Positions 35,270 through 48,722 are shown, numbered from the stretch's first letter. The stretch is DNA of 64,000 nt from Eleusine coracana subsp. coracana (GCA_032690845.1 CM064417.1:22546808-22610807), one strand, 5' to 3'. The notes: generated from the sequence alone by a model not told the origin. Numbers and translations: made by a program.

Positions 35270-37370
35270 GGTTTGAGATGGATGTATGAGGCTCCAAGAC
35301 GACATCCATTCTTTCTACAACAAGTCTCTACATTTATCGAACGCGTCGAGGAACATGCTAAGTGTGAAGGGACCACCGATATATTTTGTCCATGCGTTGA
35401 TTGTAAGAATGATAAATTATGGATAGATAAGGAAGTAATCAGATCACACTTGGCAACCCGGGGTTTTATTGAGAAATACTAGTTGTGGACCAAACATGGT
35501 GAAAACATTGAGGAGCCTATAGTTGAGCCTTTTGATTGTGAGGTTCAAGCACAAGCTGAAGGAGTCTAGTCTCTCGACAATACCTCTGTCGATGTGGAAG
35601 CCGATTTTGATGTTGAGGAATTGTTAAGCCATGTTGAGCCGCAAGTGTTAGTGAATGCAAGCACCATAAAAAGACTTAACAACTTTGCTTCCATCGAGAA
35701 GGCATCGAAGGACTCATTGTATGAGGAATCCAAGGGATGTGGTAAATAGTTTACTCTGTTGCATGCGGCCTTGAACTGATGAAACTAGAAGCCATGCACG
35801 GGTGGTCTAATGCAAGTTTCACAGATTTGTTAGAACTTTTATCAGATGTGCTGTCAAAGCCTAGTTTGTTGCCAAGTACCACCTACCTTGCTAAGAAGCT
35901 GATATCACCTTTGTCTTTGGACATTCAAAAAATTCACGCATGTTTAAATCATTCCATATTATATTGGAAGTAGTACAAGGACGCCATGAGATGCCCAAAG
36001 TGCAACCGCAGTCGTTACAAAAAAAAACGCCGACTATGATGTAGAAATAGCTAATGTTGAAAAGAAGAAAAACAAGAAGGGTCAGAAGAGGAAGAAAACT
36101 CCTATTGCCGATGAGAGTGATGATGATACGAAGATTCCTGCTTTAGTCATGTTGTACTTACCCATGGTCGATCGCATCAGACGCTTGTTTGCTAACCCCA
36201 AGGATGCTGCATTGATGACATGGCATGCACAATGCATGGTTGTTGGTATGATTAGGCATCCTTCTGATGGAACCCAGTGGCAAACATTTGATGAAAATCA
36301 TCTAGAGTTCTCTAAAGAGAAAAGGAACATACAGTTTGCATTGAGTACTGATGGGATGAATCCTTTTGGTAAAATGAGGAATCCGCACAACACTTGGCCA
36401 ATGATACTATCATTGTACAACCGTCCATCATGGCTATGTCACAAGCATAGATACTTCCTGCTAACAACACTTATCTCTGGACCTAAAAAACCTGGAACCG
36501 ACATCAATGTGTTCTTGGAACCGTTAATGAAAGACATGCAAACACTATGGTTGGAGGGAATCCGTATATGGGATGAGCATAAAACAAAGTACTTTAATCT
36601 CAAGGTCATTCTTTTCATCACCATAAGTGATTCCCTGCACTAAGGGCGCTATCAGGATAGGTTAAAGGAAATGCGCCATGTCTAGTCTGCATTGATGATA
36701 CTTCGAGTGTGTACATCCCATCATCCAAAAGTACAGTGTACACATGAAACCGTTGATTCTTACTAGGAAAGCACAGGTATCGTGCGATGAAAAGACAGTT
36801 TGATGGCACTATTGAGAACGGTGAAGCTCCTCGACACTACAACGGAAGGATCATATTTGAGATGGTCCAAAACATAGAAGTTTTTTCAGATTCCTTGATT
36901 ATTTGAAAGAATTGGAAGTGATCCATGCACTAGACTTGATGCACTATTGAGGTCGTATTATGGATACATTGAGGAAATATGGGAACTTGACTACGGAGAA
37001 AATTTGCATGTCCACGTATTCCACTGCAAATGGTTGAAGCATCCTAATGGGGTGGAAGTGGATGAATAATGGGTTCACAATCGTCAATTTCAATAAATAA
37101 TCCTTGGATACTCGCTAAGACCGTAGAATAGGTGTTCTATGTGCTACATCCAAAGGGTGAAAGGAAGTACATCATTGTTCCTGGTAAACAAAGAATCATT
37201 GGAGTTGAGAATGTGCATGATCATGACAAATACAATTAGTATGCCTTGGTGCCACTATTCTTAGATCCTACAAAATTTAAACTCTTGCAAGCAAAACTCT
37301 CCTATTCGAAAGGAATGCCCAACATGTGTACCAACGTCGAAGGAATAACAGTTCAAAGGTAATCATGTAA
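35270..37370 (+). pseudogene. TNP2-type CACTA transposase, decayed, copy B
   Basis: Better kept than copy A at the N-terminus: RWMYEAPRRHPFF, FCPCVDCKND and RSHLATRGFIEKY form the transposase-associated domain (about 35275-35500). A TAG replaces Trp before LWTKHGE. The Transposase_21 core spans about 36149-36643 (LSTDGMNPFGKMRNPHNTWP, GTDINVFLEPLMKDMQTLW), and a DUF4216-like tail spans about 36950-37240. Stops before VFYVL and after KYN are shared with copy A. Private changes include an internal deletion near 36880 and the loss of a segment near 37100. It is non-functional. Confidence 0.86.
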
Positions 37371-37587
37371 TTTAATTATGTTGTTTACAATGTACTATGT
37401 GAATGAAAATGTTCTTTGGAATATAATGTTTTATATGTTAAGTAATTTTCTCTAGTATATGTTTAGTATTTTTTTTAATTTGTAATCTTCTCTAGTATAT
37501 CTTTAGTATTTTTTTAATTAGTAATTTTCTCTGGATAAATTACATTATCTAAATACAATATAATTAGTAATATTAAAAAAAGAAGAG

Positions 37588-38275
37588 GCGTAGCAGCGGG
37601 TGGAAAAGTCACCGCCGCCAAAGATATTTTAGCAGTGGGTGAAAAAGCCACCCGCCGCTACTTGACGCTCCCACCTATATAAGCTCGGGCCTTGGGACTT
37701 AGCCCTATTCCCTGGAACCAGAGCGCCAACGATACCGACAAACTACCAAAATGCCCGGCCACCGCCGGAGTCGTCATAGAGCCCAAGCCCGAGCCCGAGC
37801 GTTGTCGCCATCCTCCCTGGCATCGTCCCTCCCGCAGCGTGGCCTCCCTCCCTGGCGTTGTCTTCTGCCTCCCTGAGCCCGAGCGTCGTCGCCGCCCCTC
37901 CCGGAGCGCGCCCTCCTCGAGCGCCGCCGCCGCCTCTCCTGCAGCGCGGCCTCCTTGAGCGCCGCTGCCGCCTCTCCCGGAGTGTGGCCTCCCCAAGTGC
38001 TGCCGCCTCCCTCCCCGGTGGTTTCGTCGGCCTCCCCGAGTGCTGCCGCCCCCCTCCCCGTCGTCGTCGTCTGCCTCCCCGAGCCCGAGCACCGTCGCTT
38101 CAAGATGTTATTTGGTTTGTGTTCCATACTTCAGGACCTTTGGGCTTCATGTTGTTAACTCGTACTTAAGTACTAGAGAAACTGAATGTAGCTTCTGTCA
38201 CTACTTAATAATTATTCCTATTGTTTTCAAAACATTCTTGTGCATAACTGAATGTAGTTTCTGTCACACGTTACT
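37588..38275. repeat. GCGGCGGGT cluster, TATA box and GC-rich minisatellite, copy B
   Basis: Matches 3636-6060 of copy A without the solo LTR. The cluster (37588-37670) is followed by TATATAA (37676-37682). Then come CCGCCTCCC / CCGAGC repeats (37780-38100) and a mixed stretch with a short duplicated phrase, ACTGAATGTAG.TTCTGTCA (38176 and 38247). The open frames in the GC-rich part are composition artefacts. Confidence 0.6.
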
Positions 38276-38299
38276 GTTAGAATAAACTATTCTACACCC

Positions 38300-39225
38300 G
38301 CACCCAACCAAAGCGCCCCAGGCAACCCAACCGAGCGCGCCAACCACCCACCTCCCGACCGAGCGTGCCAGCAAACCGTAAAGGGTCTGGCCAGCACCTC
38401 CCCCTGAACCCTATAAGAAAGCCAAGATCCCCCTGCCGGCACGCTTTCTGCTCTTCGCCGCGGGAGCGGTGACCCTGCCCTGCCGCACAACATCCCTGAG
38501 CAACCAGGCGGTGCATCATCCTCGTCGCAACAGCAGCAGCGACCCTGCCCCCGGCGCGATCCGTCTCCGTCGGAGGTGTCCCCTTCCTCTCCGGCGTCAA
38601 TCTGCCTTCTCCACTGCCGGAGCGGCGTCCGCGTTCACCTGCACCTCCATGCGCAGCCCTCGAGGTACCTCTGTCCTTCTCCCCGCCCTCTCGCCATGAG
38701 ATCCACGTCAGGCCATCCTGATTGATTTGCTCCTCTTCCCCATCGCTGAGCCCGTCCCAATCCGTAGCAAGAGGCGCACTGTTGCGGCCTCATCCTTCAA
38801 TCCGTGTGATTCGAACCTGCTGACCTCCTTCGACTCAGGTCATCTTTCTTGTAGCCACTCCCACGGTGAACTCCTCCGCAGTGCCCCTGCAAGGCAACCT
38901 GCGGCTCGCGTGCATCCCCAAGGCAGTGGCCACCAGCGATGACCTCACCTCGCATGCCTGTTTCAGAATCTGCAATGCTACGATAGCTCCTTCGTCAATC
39001 TAAGCACACCGGTCCTCAAGCAGATCCATGAAACCAGGGTGAGCTTTTTCAGTCTGCTCGTAGTCGTTGTGATGAGTCTCTACAATCTGCACTACCAAGC
39101 ACGTCAGGAAGGCAAGGCGTATACCATCCTGTGACAAATTACTGAAGAGTTTTGTTCAATAACTTACTTGTTTTCACACGCTAGTGGATGTGCTCTAAGA
39201 GTATCGAACTGTGATAGATTAATCA
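38300..39225 (+). other. GC-rich gene-start-like segment, copy B
   Basis: Uninterrupted version of 6117-6496 plus 32006-32558. It has a GC-rich first part resembling a grass 5' exon, GAGGTACCTCTGTCC and later a possible exon, with alternative frames open for 60-90 codons. No known family is recognised. It is most simply captured host sequence at the left end of the block. Confidence 0.45.
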
Positions 39226-40700
39226 TTTCTGTGGTAAATGTGACTTACTGTGTTATTAGAAAAAATTGAGTCTCATATATGTTTATCAGAATCACTGAAT
39301 ATCTCTCTCTAAATTATTGTGATAGCCATGGCTTGCTTTGTTGTATAACAAATTGATGTCCCCTCAAAATTTCATGAAATTTCTAGAAACAACCATATGA
39401 ATAACTACAATTAATAGCATCTCATGTTGATGTATGTAGAGTTTTGTAAAATTACTGCATGTCTACATGTTAACGACTACCTGAACTATAGTTTTAAATT
39501 TTTTCTGTGATGCTTGGCAGCTCTAGGATCCTCAATCTGTATGATCTTTTTATTTTGCAGTGTGCTGAATCTAAAAAATATGGCGATTAGAGATCCTGCA
39601 CCCTAATCCTGCCAAAGCTAATTCGTAGCAGTTCTATGGAGTCTCCCATAGTTGTCCTTGATTCGAGGAGTAGTCCACAAGCTACTTCGATATGCCATGG
39701 AGCGCTTGTAAACACCTACCACACCGATTCTTGCAATACCTCTAGCATTTAGCCCACTATGCCATGGGACATTCAAACCAGGAGCCAGATAATGAACATG
39801 TGCGATGCCGAAAACAATAGTCAGGGGATTTCATGGAGGCTCATTGTCTTGCGCCGATTTTAAGTACTGTTGCTAACGTCCTCTTTCTTGTTGGTGCAGA
39901 TCTTCCCCGATTCCCGTTGCTTGTTCCCCTGCTATGGATTTGTTGGATTTTGTGAACTATTTTTGCTGGGGCATGGCACACAAAAGATTGCTACATCGTT
40001 CTGAGCCCATGAAGAATCTGCACTTCTCAGCTATTCGATTGTAAGGCTTAATGGGAGCTGGATTTACAATTTGTTCCAACAGCGGGAAGAATTGGCTATT
40101 CGATTTGTTAGGTTCACCTATCCTCGGTTGCATGGAACATATATGGAGCATGCTGCATTTCTTGGAATGGAACACATGATAGTGAAGTCTGTCAAAGGCT
40201 GCAGTGAAGGTTATTTAAGCTTGTGAGATATACTGTTCTGAAAATGCATGATGATGGATTCAGACAAAAGGATCACCTACAATGTTCAGACAGGCCACAG
40301 CCATGGTGCTTACTGAACTTTTTGTTTGTTCTTGTATATACTGTCCTAGTGCCATGGAGCAGTAGAAAAATGGGCAGAGAAAACATGTTCCTCTTCGCTT
40401 CAGAACCCAAAATTTGCTTGTTACATCATGATGTGGTCTCCGCTTTAGAAAGAACAACTTGTAAATTCTTCTTTTGAATAATGTATCTCGAAAGATGAGA
40501 TGGGTTGACTACTTAACAATTGCTCCACTTTTGAACATCGCAGATTTCATTATTTAACAAAACGACACAAACTGATCTTTAAAATCTGCTATGGCTTCCG
40601 TAGTTGAAAGTGTAGAATTATGTTGCCAAGGCAAACTATACTATCATCTTGATATCTGAATGCTAAACATACTATGAACTTGATAGATATTGAGAGGATG
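39226..40700 (+). other. 3'-UTR-like or captured-gene segment, unidentified
   Basis: The base composition changes to that of introns and 3' UTRs: a possible acceptor (TTGTTGGTGCAG near 39898), short open stretches and T-rich parts. No domain is readable in any frame; the longest frame (40223-40477, 84 codons) has no recognisable motif. Possibly gene pieces taken up by the block. Confidence 0.35.
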
Positions 40701-41239
40701 GACCCAAAAAAATCAGTCTTAAGAATTGTGTATAAAATTACTGACTCTGTGCCACACAAATACAAAATGTTAATATGCCAGCAGAATTGTATAGTTCAAG
40801 GTACTCTGCAGTTAATTAGCAAAAGCAACTCCAAGGCAAAATTTCAGATCAGCCATCAAGGGCAGCATTAAGGTTTTTTAATCCTTTTACAATCAAAGCA
40901 TTATCGCTTCAAAAAATTACTACCAAAATTTACTGACACTGTTCAAAAGAAATTACTGATTCTATAAGATTACTAACAAAGAGTTATTGACACTGCTCAA
41001 AAGAAATTACTGATTCTATAAATACTGATTCCATGTGGCAATAAATTCTATAACTCCTTGGCACACTAAATTCTCCAACTCCCTTTGCACACTAAATTCT
41101 CTAACTCCTTGACACAATAAATAAGCACTAAAATTACTAACAAAGATTTACTAACATTGTTCAAAATAAATTGTTGATTCTATAAAAATTACTAACAAAA
41201 AATTACTGACACTATCCAAGAAAGATTACTCATTCTATA

Positions 41240-42200
41240 AAATTACTAATTCGATGTGGTAATAATTTCTCCAACTCCTTTGCATGTTAAATTCTCCAAC
41301 TTCTTTACACACTAAATTCTACAACTTCTTTGCATACTAAATACTACAAATATTTTGCACACTAAATTCTATAAATACTTTGCATGCTAAATTCTCCAAC
41401 AAGTCAACAATTTTTATCACTGTAGGAGACGATGTTAGATTCTATGGTCCAAATCATGTGGCAATAAACACTAAATTCTACAAGTCCTTTGCACACTAAA
41501 TTCTCCAAATGATTAGCACAATAAATTCTACTACTCCTTGACACACTAAATTTTACAAATGCTTTGTACACTAAATTGTATACATGCTTTCCACACTAAA
41601 TTCTATAAATGCTTTACACACTAAATTCTATAAATTATTGCACACTAAATTCTCCAATGAGCCGACAATTTCTATCACCGTAGGAGACAATGTTGAATTC
41701 TAGGACCCAAACCATGTGGCAATAAGTACTAAATTCTACACATGCTTTACACACTAAATTCTACAAATGCTTTGCACACTAAATTCTCCAAATGCTTTAT
41801 ACACTAAATTCTACACATGTTTTGCACACTAAATTCTACACACTAAATTCTACAAATGCTTTGCACACTAAATTCTCCAAATGCTTTACACACTAAATTC
41901 TACACATCTTTTGCACACTAAATTCTACACACTAAATTCTACAAATGCTTTGCACACTAAATTCTCCAAATGCTTTACACACTAAATTCTACATATGTTT
42001 TGCACACTAAATTCTACAAATGTTTTGCACATAAAATTCTACAAATGCGTTGCACACTAAATTCTCCAATGAGCCGATAATTTCTATCACCATAGGAGAC
42101 GATGTTGGATTCTAGGACCCAAACCATGTGGCAATAAACACTAAATTCTCGAACTCCTTGGCATACTAAATTCTCCAACTCCTTTAAACAATAAATAAAC
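41240..42200 (+). repeat. Tandem repeat array 1 (about 24-bp unit plus longer unit)
   Basis: Short unit approximately CACACTAAATTCTACAAATG plus CTTTG, repeated with CTACAA/CTCCAA variants. Interspersed is a longer unit of about 80 bases starting near GAGCCGATAATTTCTATCAC and ending CATGTGGCAATAAACACTAAA; copies are near 41400, 41655 and 42068. Within 41700-42010 a larger repeat of several short units is itself duplicated. Non-coding. Confidence 0.85.
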
Positions 42201-44899
42201 ACTAAAAAAATTACAAACAAGGAATTAACTGAAAAACTAAAATAGTTAATAGAATGACTTCACCCCATAATTTGTTCATCCATAATCCATTTTCCATAGT
42301 ATACAACATGAAACATTGTCCATTACAGACTATTGTATCAAGTAATTCAGCTACATAGACCAAGATAGTGTGTTTGTAAATTACTAAATATATTTACAAA
42401 ATAACTAAAGGATTCTTCAAAATTACTGTACTTACATATAGAAAACTATTGAATGATTTTGCGTGATTACTGAAAGATAAAACAATTACTGAAGTGTTTA
42501 TAAAATTACTGAATAAATTTCTAGAAAATTACTTGTAAGATTATAAAAAATACTAAAGTGTTTAGAAAATTATTGAAGCTAACGAATGAAACATCCCGCA
42601 CTCTTGAGGTTTGAAGCAATCATAATGGCATATTACCATTCTAGCGAAGAAAAAACACTAGCCACATGGTAGGAAGGGGAAGAAGACATAAGGCCAAAAA
42701 ATTACTGATAGACAATCCCTAACACATGCCATAATAACTCACGGTAAAGTTGAAACTATCAATGTAAGAAATACTTTAGAAAAATATAAATATATATAGA
42801 AGAGTTGTCCAACAAACATGCATCATAACATATGTTGTGGAGATACATTCCCCTAGCGTGGTCACTGACATCACCACATCAGAGTTGCCACACCAATAAC
42901 CTTCCAAAGTGTACATAAAAGCACCGATTGTGTTTTTGATACATGACACACAGACAGGGGAAATAAAACAGACTTTGTTCTCCATGTGCATCAACTGGAT
43001 GAAAACAATCATGTCATCTACTTTACATATCTAGATACACATATTACAAGAAAAGGGAGAACAACCTAAATTCTTAAAATAATGCATCACCAGGAAACTC
43101 TCCTCCACTGCACAGGAGCCAAAGCAAACAATTGACTCTTTGTACAGAAGTGGTGAACAAAAGGGCAAAAATCCAGACCACTTCGGACACTTGCAGTCAC
43201 TGGATGCCAATGATGACAAAATGCTACATCAAACAGTATGTCAACTTATGAGTAGGGGCTATTAGACAAATTCAGGAGTCATTTGCAAGCAAGTCTGAAT
43301 AGAAAATGCTATAGAGTTGTATGTCAACAAAAATGCAGGAGAATTACTGAATAAATAAACTACTACAGCTCACAAAAATGACTAAGGTAGCAAGAGAGAA
43401 ATATTCAGCATAGTATATTCATTTGAATGTTATATATTTAGGACAAACAACTTAAAAATTACTGGACATAAGAAGGTAAAAAGAAAGAGATAATGTGCTA
43501 ACCGGGATAATATCAGGCACTAGACAAACAACTTAAAAATTACTGGACACAAAAAAAAAAAACATTCCAGAGAACACACAAAAAAATTACTGAGGACAAA
43601 CACATAGCAACACAAACAAAAATTAACATAATAACTGTTTTTTGGTTCATGCAAACTCTAGTTTAATTACACATCCTAAAATCAAACAAAAAAAACAACA
43701 TACTATTATGGATAGTTTTCTTTTGTAGACAACAAAATTACTGAAAGAAAACTTACTTTGGCTTAAAGACAAAATTACTGACAAAAAAAGAATTTACTAA
43801 CCAACATGCATAATCTAGTGGAATTATTATTAACATGATACACCAAAATCAGCATAACCAAGAGGTAATCAGTGGTGGACAGTATGCCATAGTTTCATCA
43901 AACTATCTACACAAATAAAATTCCTAAGAATTTACTGAACATCCATATAGCAAACATACTGAGCATTACATAACAATGACTGAGCATTACATATAATTAC
44001 TAAGCATTACACAATAATTACTGGTCGACTTCATTGGTGCAAACATAAAATTACTGAAGATAGCAGTTTAGCAAAAAACTGTAAAATTACTGAGATACTG
44101 AATCTATTTCTTGTGATGCAGTTTTACCATGGAGTACTGTTGAACTGCAGAGTATAGATCAAGCTAGGCAGATAAACAAAAATGAGGAGGACCCATTGGG
44201 AAGGGATACTGTCACAGGTAGCTAGCAAACTCAATGCTCGAGATTCACTTATTAGATTTTAGTAACTAATCAGGGTTTGAAAATTCACCTAAATTTGATT
44301 TTAATGGCCTTCAACCACCAAAAAAGAAGAAAGAGCCACAACGTATATCTGTGAAATTTAACAAACAAATTGATACAAAAAAAGAGAGAATTGGAAGGTG
44401 CTGAATATGTCAGGTGGTCACATTCAAACAGAGTCACTTTGCACACAAATTATCTTAAAAACAATTGCCCACATAAAGGAAACAATCTGTGGGGAAAATG
44501 GGGTCACATGCTCCTCACAAATAGTCTTTCTAATTCGTAGCCGAATCACCTGCAACCCAAATCCACACATCACTGAAGCAGATCAAATGATTGAGAAAGT
44601 GCATAGGTTTTGTACCTCCAGCTGCTGCAGTTGTGAAGAACTATGGTCACAATAGTTTTGTTGAATCCTTCCAGCATCTAGATTATCCATAAAAAACCAC
44701 TGCAGTCCATGAAGCAAACAACAAAATAAATGTAAAAATAGGGAGAATCATAGCAGACGATGGGTACAATTTAAGCTCACCAACATTGCAAAAGCTCACT
44801 TGTAGAATTTTACTATTCACAGTTGTACCAACAAATCTAAGAAGCCCTATAAACGAAAAAATGTGAAGTCAGTTTCAAATACTAGAGGATTAGTACCGA

Positions 44900-45665
44900 T
44901 TCCCCCACAAAATAAAGCAGTCCAGGGAGAGAAACATGGTCCTGAGCACCCCACTTTATTTCACAAATAACAGCTACCCACTCCCCGAAGTCAACAACAC
45001 CCACCAAATTCAGAGCCTATACGAACCCAATTCCGTGAAACCTGAGGACAATCACTAAGCAAAATCAGTACCTCCTCCGAGATCCAAATCAGAAAAAACA
45101 AATTTCGACTTACAAATAGAGGGGATTCAAATGGATGCTCACGGGAAGGAAATGCAGAGGAGGGAGGCCATGGATGCTCGGGGCCGCGTCCAGCCACACT
45201 CGTCGATGACGCATGCCTCCTGATTGCCAATATGGCTGAGGTTTGGGTTCTGCGTGCTTGTCGAAAGGTCCACGCCGTCTGCCTCCGCTACGCTCAACGA
45301 AGCCCGCATCACCCTCCTCGCCCACTCGCGCGAGGCTAGGGTTCCACACCACGCCCTCCTACCATGCGGCTTGGGGTACCACCGCCGTCGCCACTGGCCC
45401 GCACTGGACACCTGCCTCTCCTCCCTCCGCCCGTGTCGCTTGCCGTCACTGCCCGCCCACCTCGCCTCTGCTCATCGTGCCTCGCCGTGCCTCCGCCGTG
45501 TTCGTCAACGAGTGGATCTGCTCGAGTGGAGAAGGCAGGGGTGGCGAGAGGAAATGGATCACATATGGGGCCAGGGGTAGTTGGGGAATTTTTTATCAGG
45601 TACAACCCGGTGGGTACTGTGGACGGGTTAACGGGTCACGCCTAGGATAGGGGCTGCGGACCCGA
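44900..45665 (-). other. GC-rich gene-5'-end-like segment 1 (minus strand)
   Basis: An island of GC-rich sequence in AT-rich surroundings. The minus strand has a Gly/Arg/Ser-rich open frame (45411-45139) and a possible donor, GTGAGCATCC, after CATTTCCTTCCC near 45140. It aligns in part with 54630-55130 (GGATGCTCACGGGAAGGAAA against GGATACTCAAGGGAAGGCAA), so the two are duplicated pieces. It looks like the first exon and UTR of a captured gene; no domain is recognised. Confidence 0.4.
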
Positions 45666-45739
45666 TAACACGGGGGGGGGGGGGGGGGTTGGCTGGTTCC
45701 GTCGAACCAGATAGGTTGTTTGGGTTGGCTAGCTGGCTT

Positions 45740-46290
45740 CGTAAACTAAATTCAGCAAATGTATTGGACACTAAATTTTTAAAATGCTTTATATACTAAA
45801 TTTTATAAATGTTTTGCACACTAAATTCTATAAGTGTTTTATATATTAAATTTTATAAATATTTTATATACTAAATTTTCTAATGAGCCGATAATTTCTA
45901 TCATCGTAAGAGACGATATTGGATTCTTGAACCCAAACCATATGGCAATAAATACTAAATTACACATGTTTTGCTATTAAATTCTACAAATGGTTTCCAC
46001 ACTAAATTCTACAAATGTTTTGCATACTAAATTCTATAAACATTTTGCATACTAAATTCTACAAATACTTTACACACTAAATTCTCCGACGAGCCGATAA
46101 TTTCTATCACTGTAGGAGACGATGTTAGATTCTAGGGTCCAAACCATGTGGCAATAAACAGTAAATTCTACAACTCCTTTACGCATTAAATTCTCCAAAT
46201 GCTTTGCACACTAAATTCTACAACTCCTTTACAGACTAAACTCTATAAATACTTTGCATAATAAATAAACTCTAAAAAATTACTAACAAA
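45740..46290 (+). repeat. Tandem repeat array 2
   Basis: The same CACACTAAATTCTACAAATG-type unit and the same roughly 80-base unit (copies near 45885 and 46090) as array 1, 3.5 kb to the right and in the same orientation. It starts immediately after the GC-rich segment and a 17-base G run (45672-45688). Duplication of a larger segment, or independent expansion, are both possible. Confidence 0.85.
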
Positions 46291-47045
46291 GAATTACTAA
46301 CCATATTAAAAAAGAATTACTAATTCTATAAAATTACGAATGGTTGTGTGACATTGATAATAGTTACTGATCATTACGTAATGAATTACTAACATTACTG
46401 ATAACAGAAGAACTAAAATGATCATCCAGAATCCATTTGCATAAGTATACCACCAAAAAATATCCATTACAGACTATTATTTCAAGTAATTCACCTACAT
46501 GTATCAAGATAGTGTGTTTATAAATTACTAAATACGTTTGCAAAATTACTAAACTTATATAAAAAAACTATTGAATGATTTGGCGTGATTACTGAAAGAT
46601 AAAACAATTGCTTAACTGTTTGTAAATTACTGACTAAATTTGTAGAAAATTTCTGGTAAGATTTAAAAAAAATACTGAAGTGTTAGAAAATTATTGAAGC
46701 TGTTCTCAATGTTGCATTGCCACCGAATGATTATGCAAAATCAGTTATTTCGACTCAGCAAAACTTTCTCGCAAAAGAAATAGAATCATAGAACAAGAGG
46801 GCATCGTAGAGATAAAATAATAGTTAACATCAGATTTGTATTTTTTGCTTAACTAAAGAAAAATATTTACAAATCATGCGACACACTAAATAGGGGGACA
46901 ATAAGTGCAAGATATATGTTCAAATAGAAAGCTGACACTGTTACATCCCAAGGCCATTACACACTAACTAGATGAAGCTAGTCATCACGCCATGCAGTTG
47001 GGTGAGAAGATCTTAATCTAGGGTGGGAAAGGCTTATCTTGTATA

Positions 47046-47275
47046 CTCCCTCCGTTCATATTTAGATATCGTTTTGAAGTTGGGCACGGGAAATAAGGAG
47101 AAGTAAAAAGATGGGTGTACTAAAAATGAGAAGGAGAGAGATAGAGATAGAGATATAGTGGAAAAAGAGAATATTATATTAGGAAGAGAGAAAGGTGTAT
47201 TAGGAAGCGAGAATGACATGTAATTGGAGAAAAGTTAAAAATCTTAGAATGACTTATAAATATAAACGGAGGGAG
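47046..47275. mobile_element. Stowaway-type MITE
   Basis: 230 bp with inverted ends CTCCCTCCGTTCATATTTA and TATAAACGGAGGGAG, flanked by TA (47044-47045 and 47276-47277). Purine-rich interior with GAGAGAGATAGAGATAG; non-coding. It is inserted in the AAATTACTGA field and differs in sequence from the MITE at 948. Confidence 0.92.
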
Positions 47276-48722
47276 TAGCCCATTAATACGATGGAACATC
47301 ATATGCAGAAGGTCCTCACTGTAGTCGCTCCTCTTGGACTATGCGGATCAACAAAAGAATCTGGACTACACATAGTCAACACTATATCAAATGAATGTGT
47401 AAACTGATTTCATTGTTAGAACATCTGAGATGTGGAGTCTCATGGAATGGCAAGCCAAAAACTACATTTATTAATGAACTTAGAAAACTATTGTGTTAAG
47501 ATTCAAAGCAAAATGCTATATGAAAGATGCAGTTATTATTGAATAAAGCGGTAAAATTACTGAACAACAAAAGACAACTTCAGTAAATATAAAAGGGTTG
47601 TGAAACAAGATAAGACAGTTATACAATTGGAACTACTATACAAATATCTTGGCATATAGAACTTAATTACCAGGGATAAAAAAAACATAACAGTGGAAAA
47701 ACATTACAGAAATTGACACATTACTATTGAATGAAATTACTGAGCCAATAAAACTACTTGCACATTGCATATGAAAATACAGTTTCGAACTAAGCAGTCA
47801 CCACTGTATCCCAATAGTCTAGAGTCTAAACACTTAATGTGATTCAACTGTGTTTTGTAGAATCAACTATTACAACAAAATAGTATAGGTTAATATTTTC
47901 AAATTACTGAACAACAACTAACAACAGTGTTGAAAATATTATTGAAGAATTCAAAATTACTGAAGGTGTTCAAAGTGAAATTATTGAAGAATTTAGAAGT
48001 TTAGTAATTTACTAAAGATATTCCAAGTAAAAATTAATGAAGACTAGTCACTAACTAATCATGCAAATTCACAAACGAAAACCACATCACATCAGGTTCA
48101 GATCCAGCACAAATAGATCTCGCAGGCTCGGACAAACCTGCACCCCTTCTAAATACCTTATAACTTGCCACCCTCATGGTTCTGAGGGATGTCCTGTCGC
48201 TTGTAACAACCCCCTCAAAACATCAACCTACAACTCAAAAGAAAATATAAACAAATCCAGGTTCTATAGTGTGAGAATGGGTTTTCATAAATGCTTCGTG
48301 CATTGCAGGAATGGCATCTTCAGACAATCCACTATCTAAATTGTTGTCACTCAACAAAATTACTGAGAAGTAAATAAAACTAATGAATAACCTTGCTCAA
48401 TATCTGCTGGATGGAACAAACACACAAAAATGCTAACAACAATCCAAGTTATAGGATGCACCTCTCTGACACAACTGAATAAGCAATCAACAAATCAACT
48501 ATATCCATTGACTCACAGAAAAGCAAAGTTGCAAAATCTAACAAAAGTGACAAACCTGAATCCCAAATTCGCAAAATATCTGCTCCATTGATGCAAGTGA
48601 TTAGTAGCTAACAGAACTCCCCCCGTTCCTGCAGCTCTGAAATCATGTTTGCATCTCCCTATAAGGCCTGATCTATGGAACAATCTCAATCACTTAGGAG
48701 AATCATAAAACCAATTGTTTAT

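Larger units (their letters stand above)
34220..39225 (+). repeat. Segmental duplication, copy B
   Basis: Second copy of the block that begins at or before base 1. It holds the CACTA left flank, the CACTA left terminus (34506), the transposase relic, the internal TATA/GCGGCGGGT cluster, the GC-rich minisatellite and the gene-start-like segment, without the solo LTR, Copia or MITE of copy A. It shows the empty sites that fix those insertion limits. Similarity ends near 39225 at TTAATCA. Confidence 0.88.
40700..48370 (+). repeat. Field of dispersed AAATTACTGA motifs
   Basis: A decamer of the form AAATTACTGA, or one base off, recurs dozens of times on the plus strand across about 7.7 kb (for example near 40735, 40957, 42504, 43582, 43735, 44050, 44090, 47555, 47742 and 48358) with hardly any inverted copies noticed. 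Spacing is irregular, so this is not a simple tandem array. The background is very AT-rich and non-coding. Array repeats, a GC-rich segment and a MITE interrupt it. I know no family with this feature. Confidence 0.65.

Noticed and set aside
41240..42200. CRISPR-like regular repeat
   Set aside because: Eukaryotic AT-rich tandem array with variable, non-unique spacers and no cas genes.
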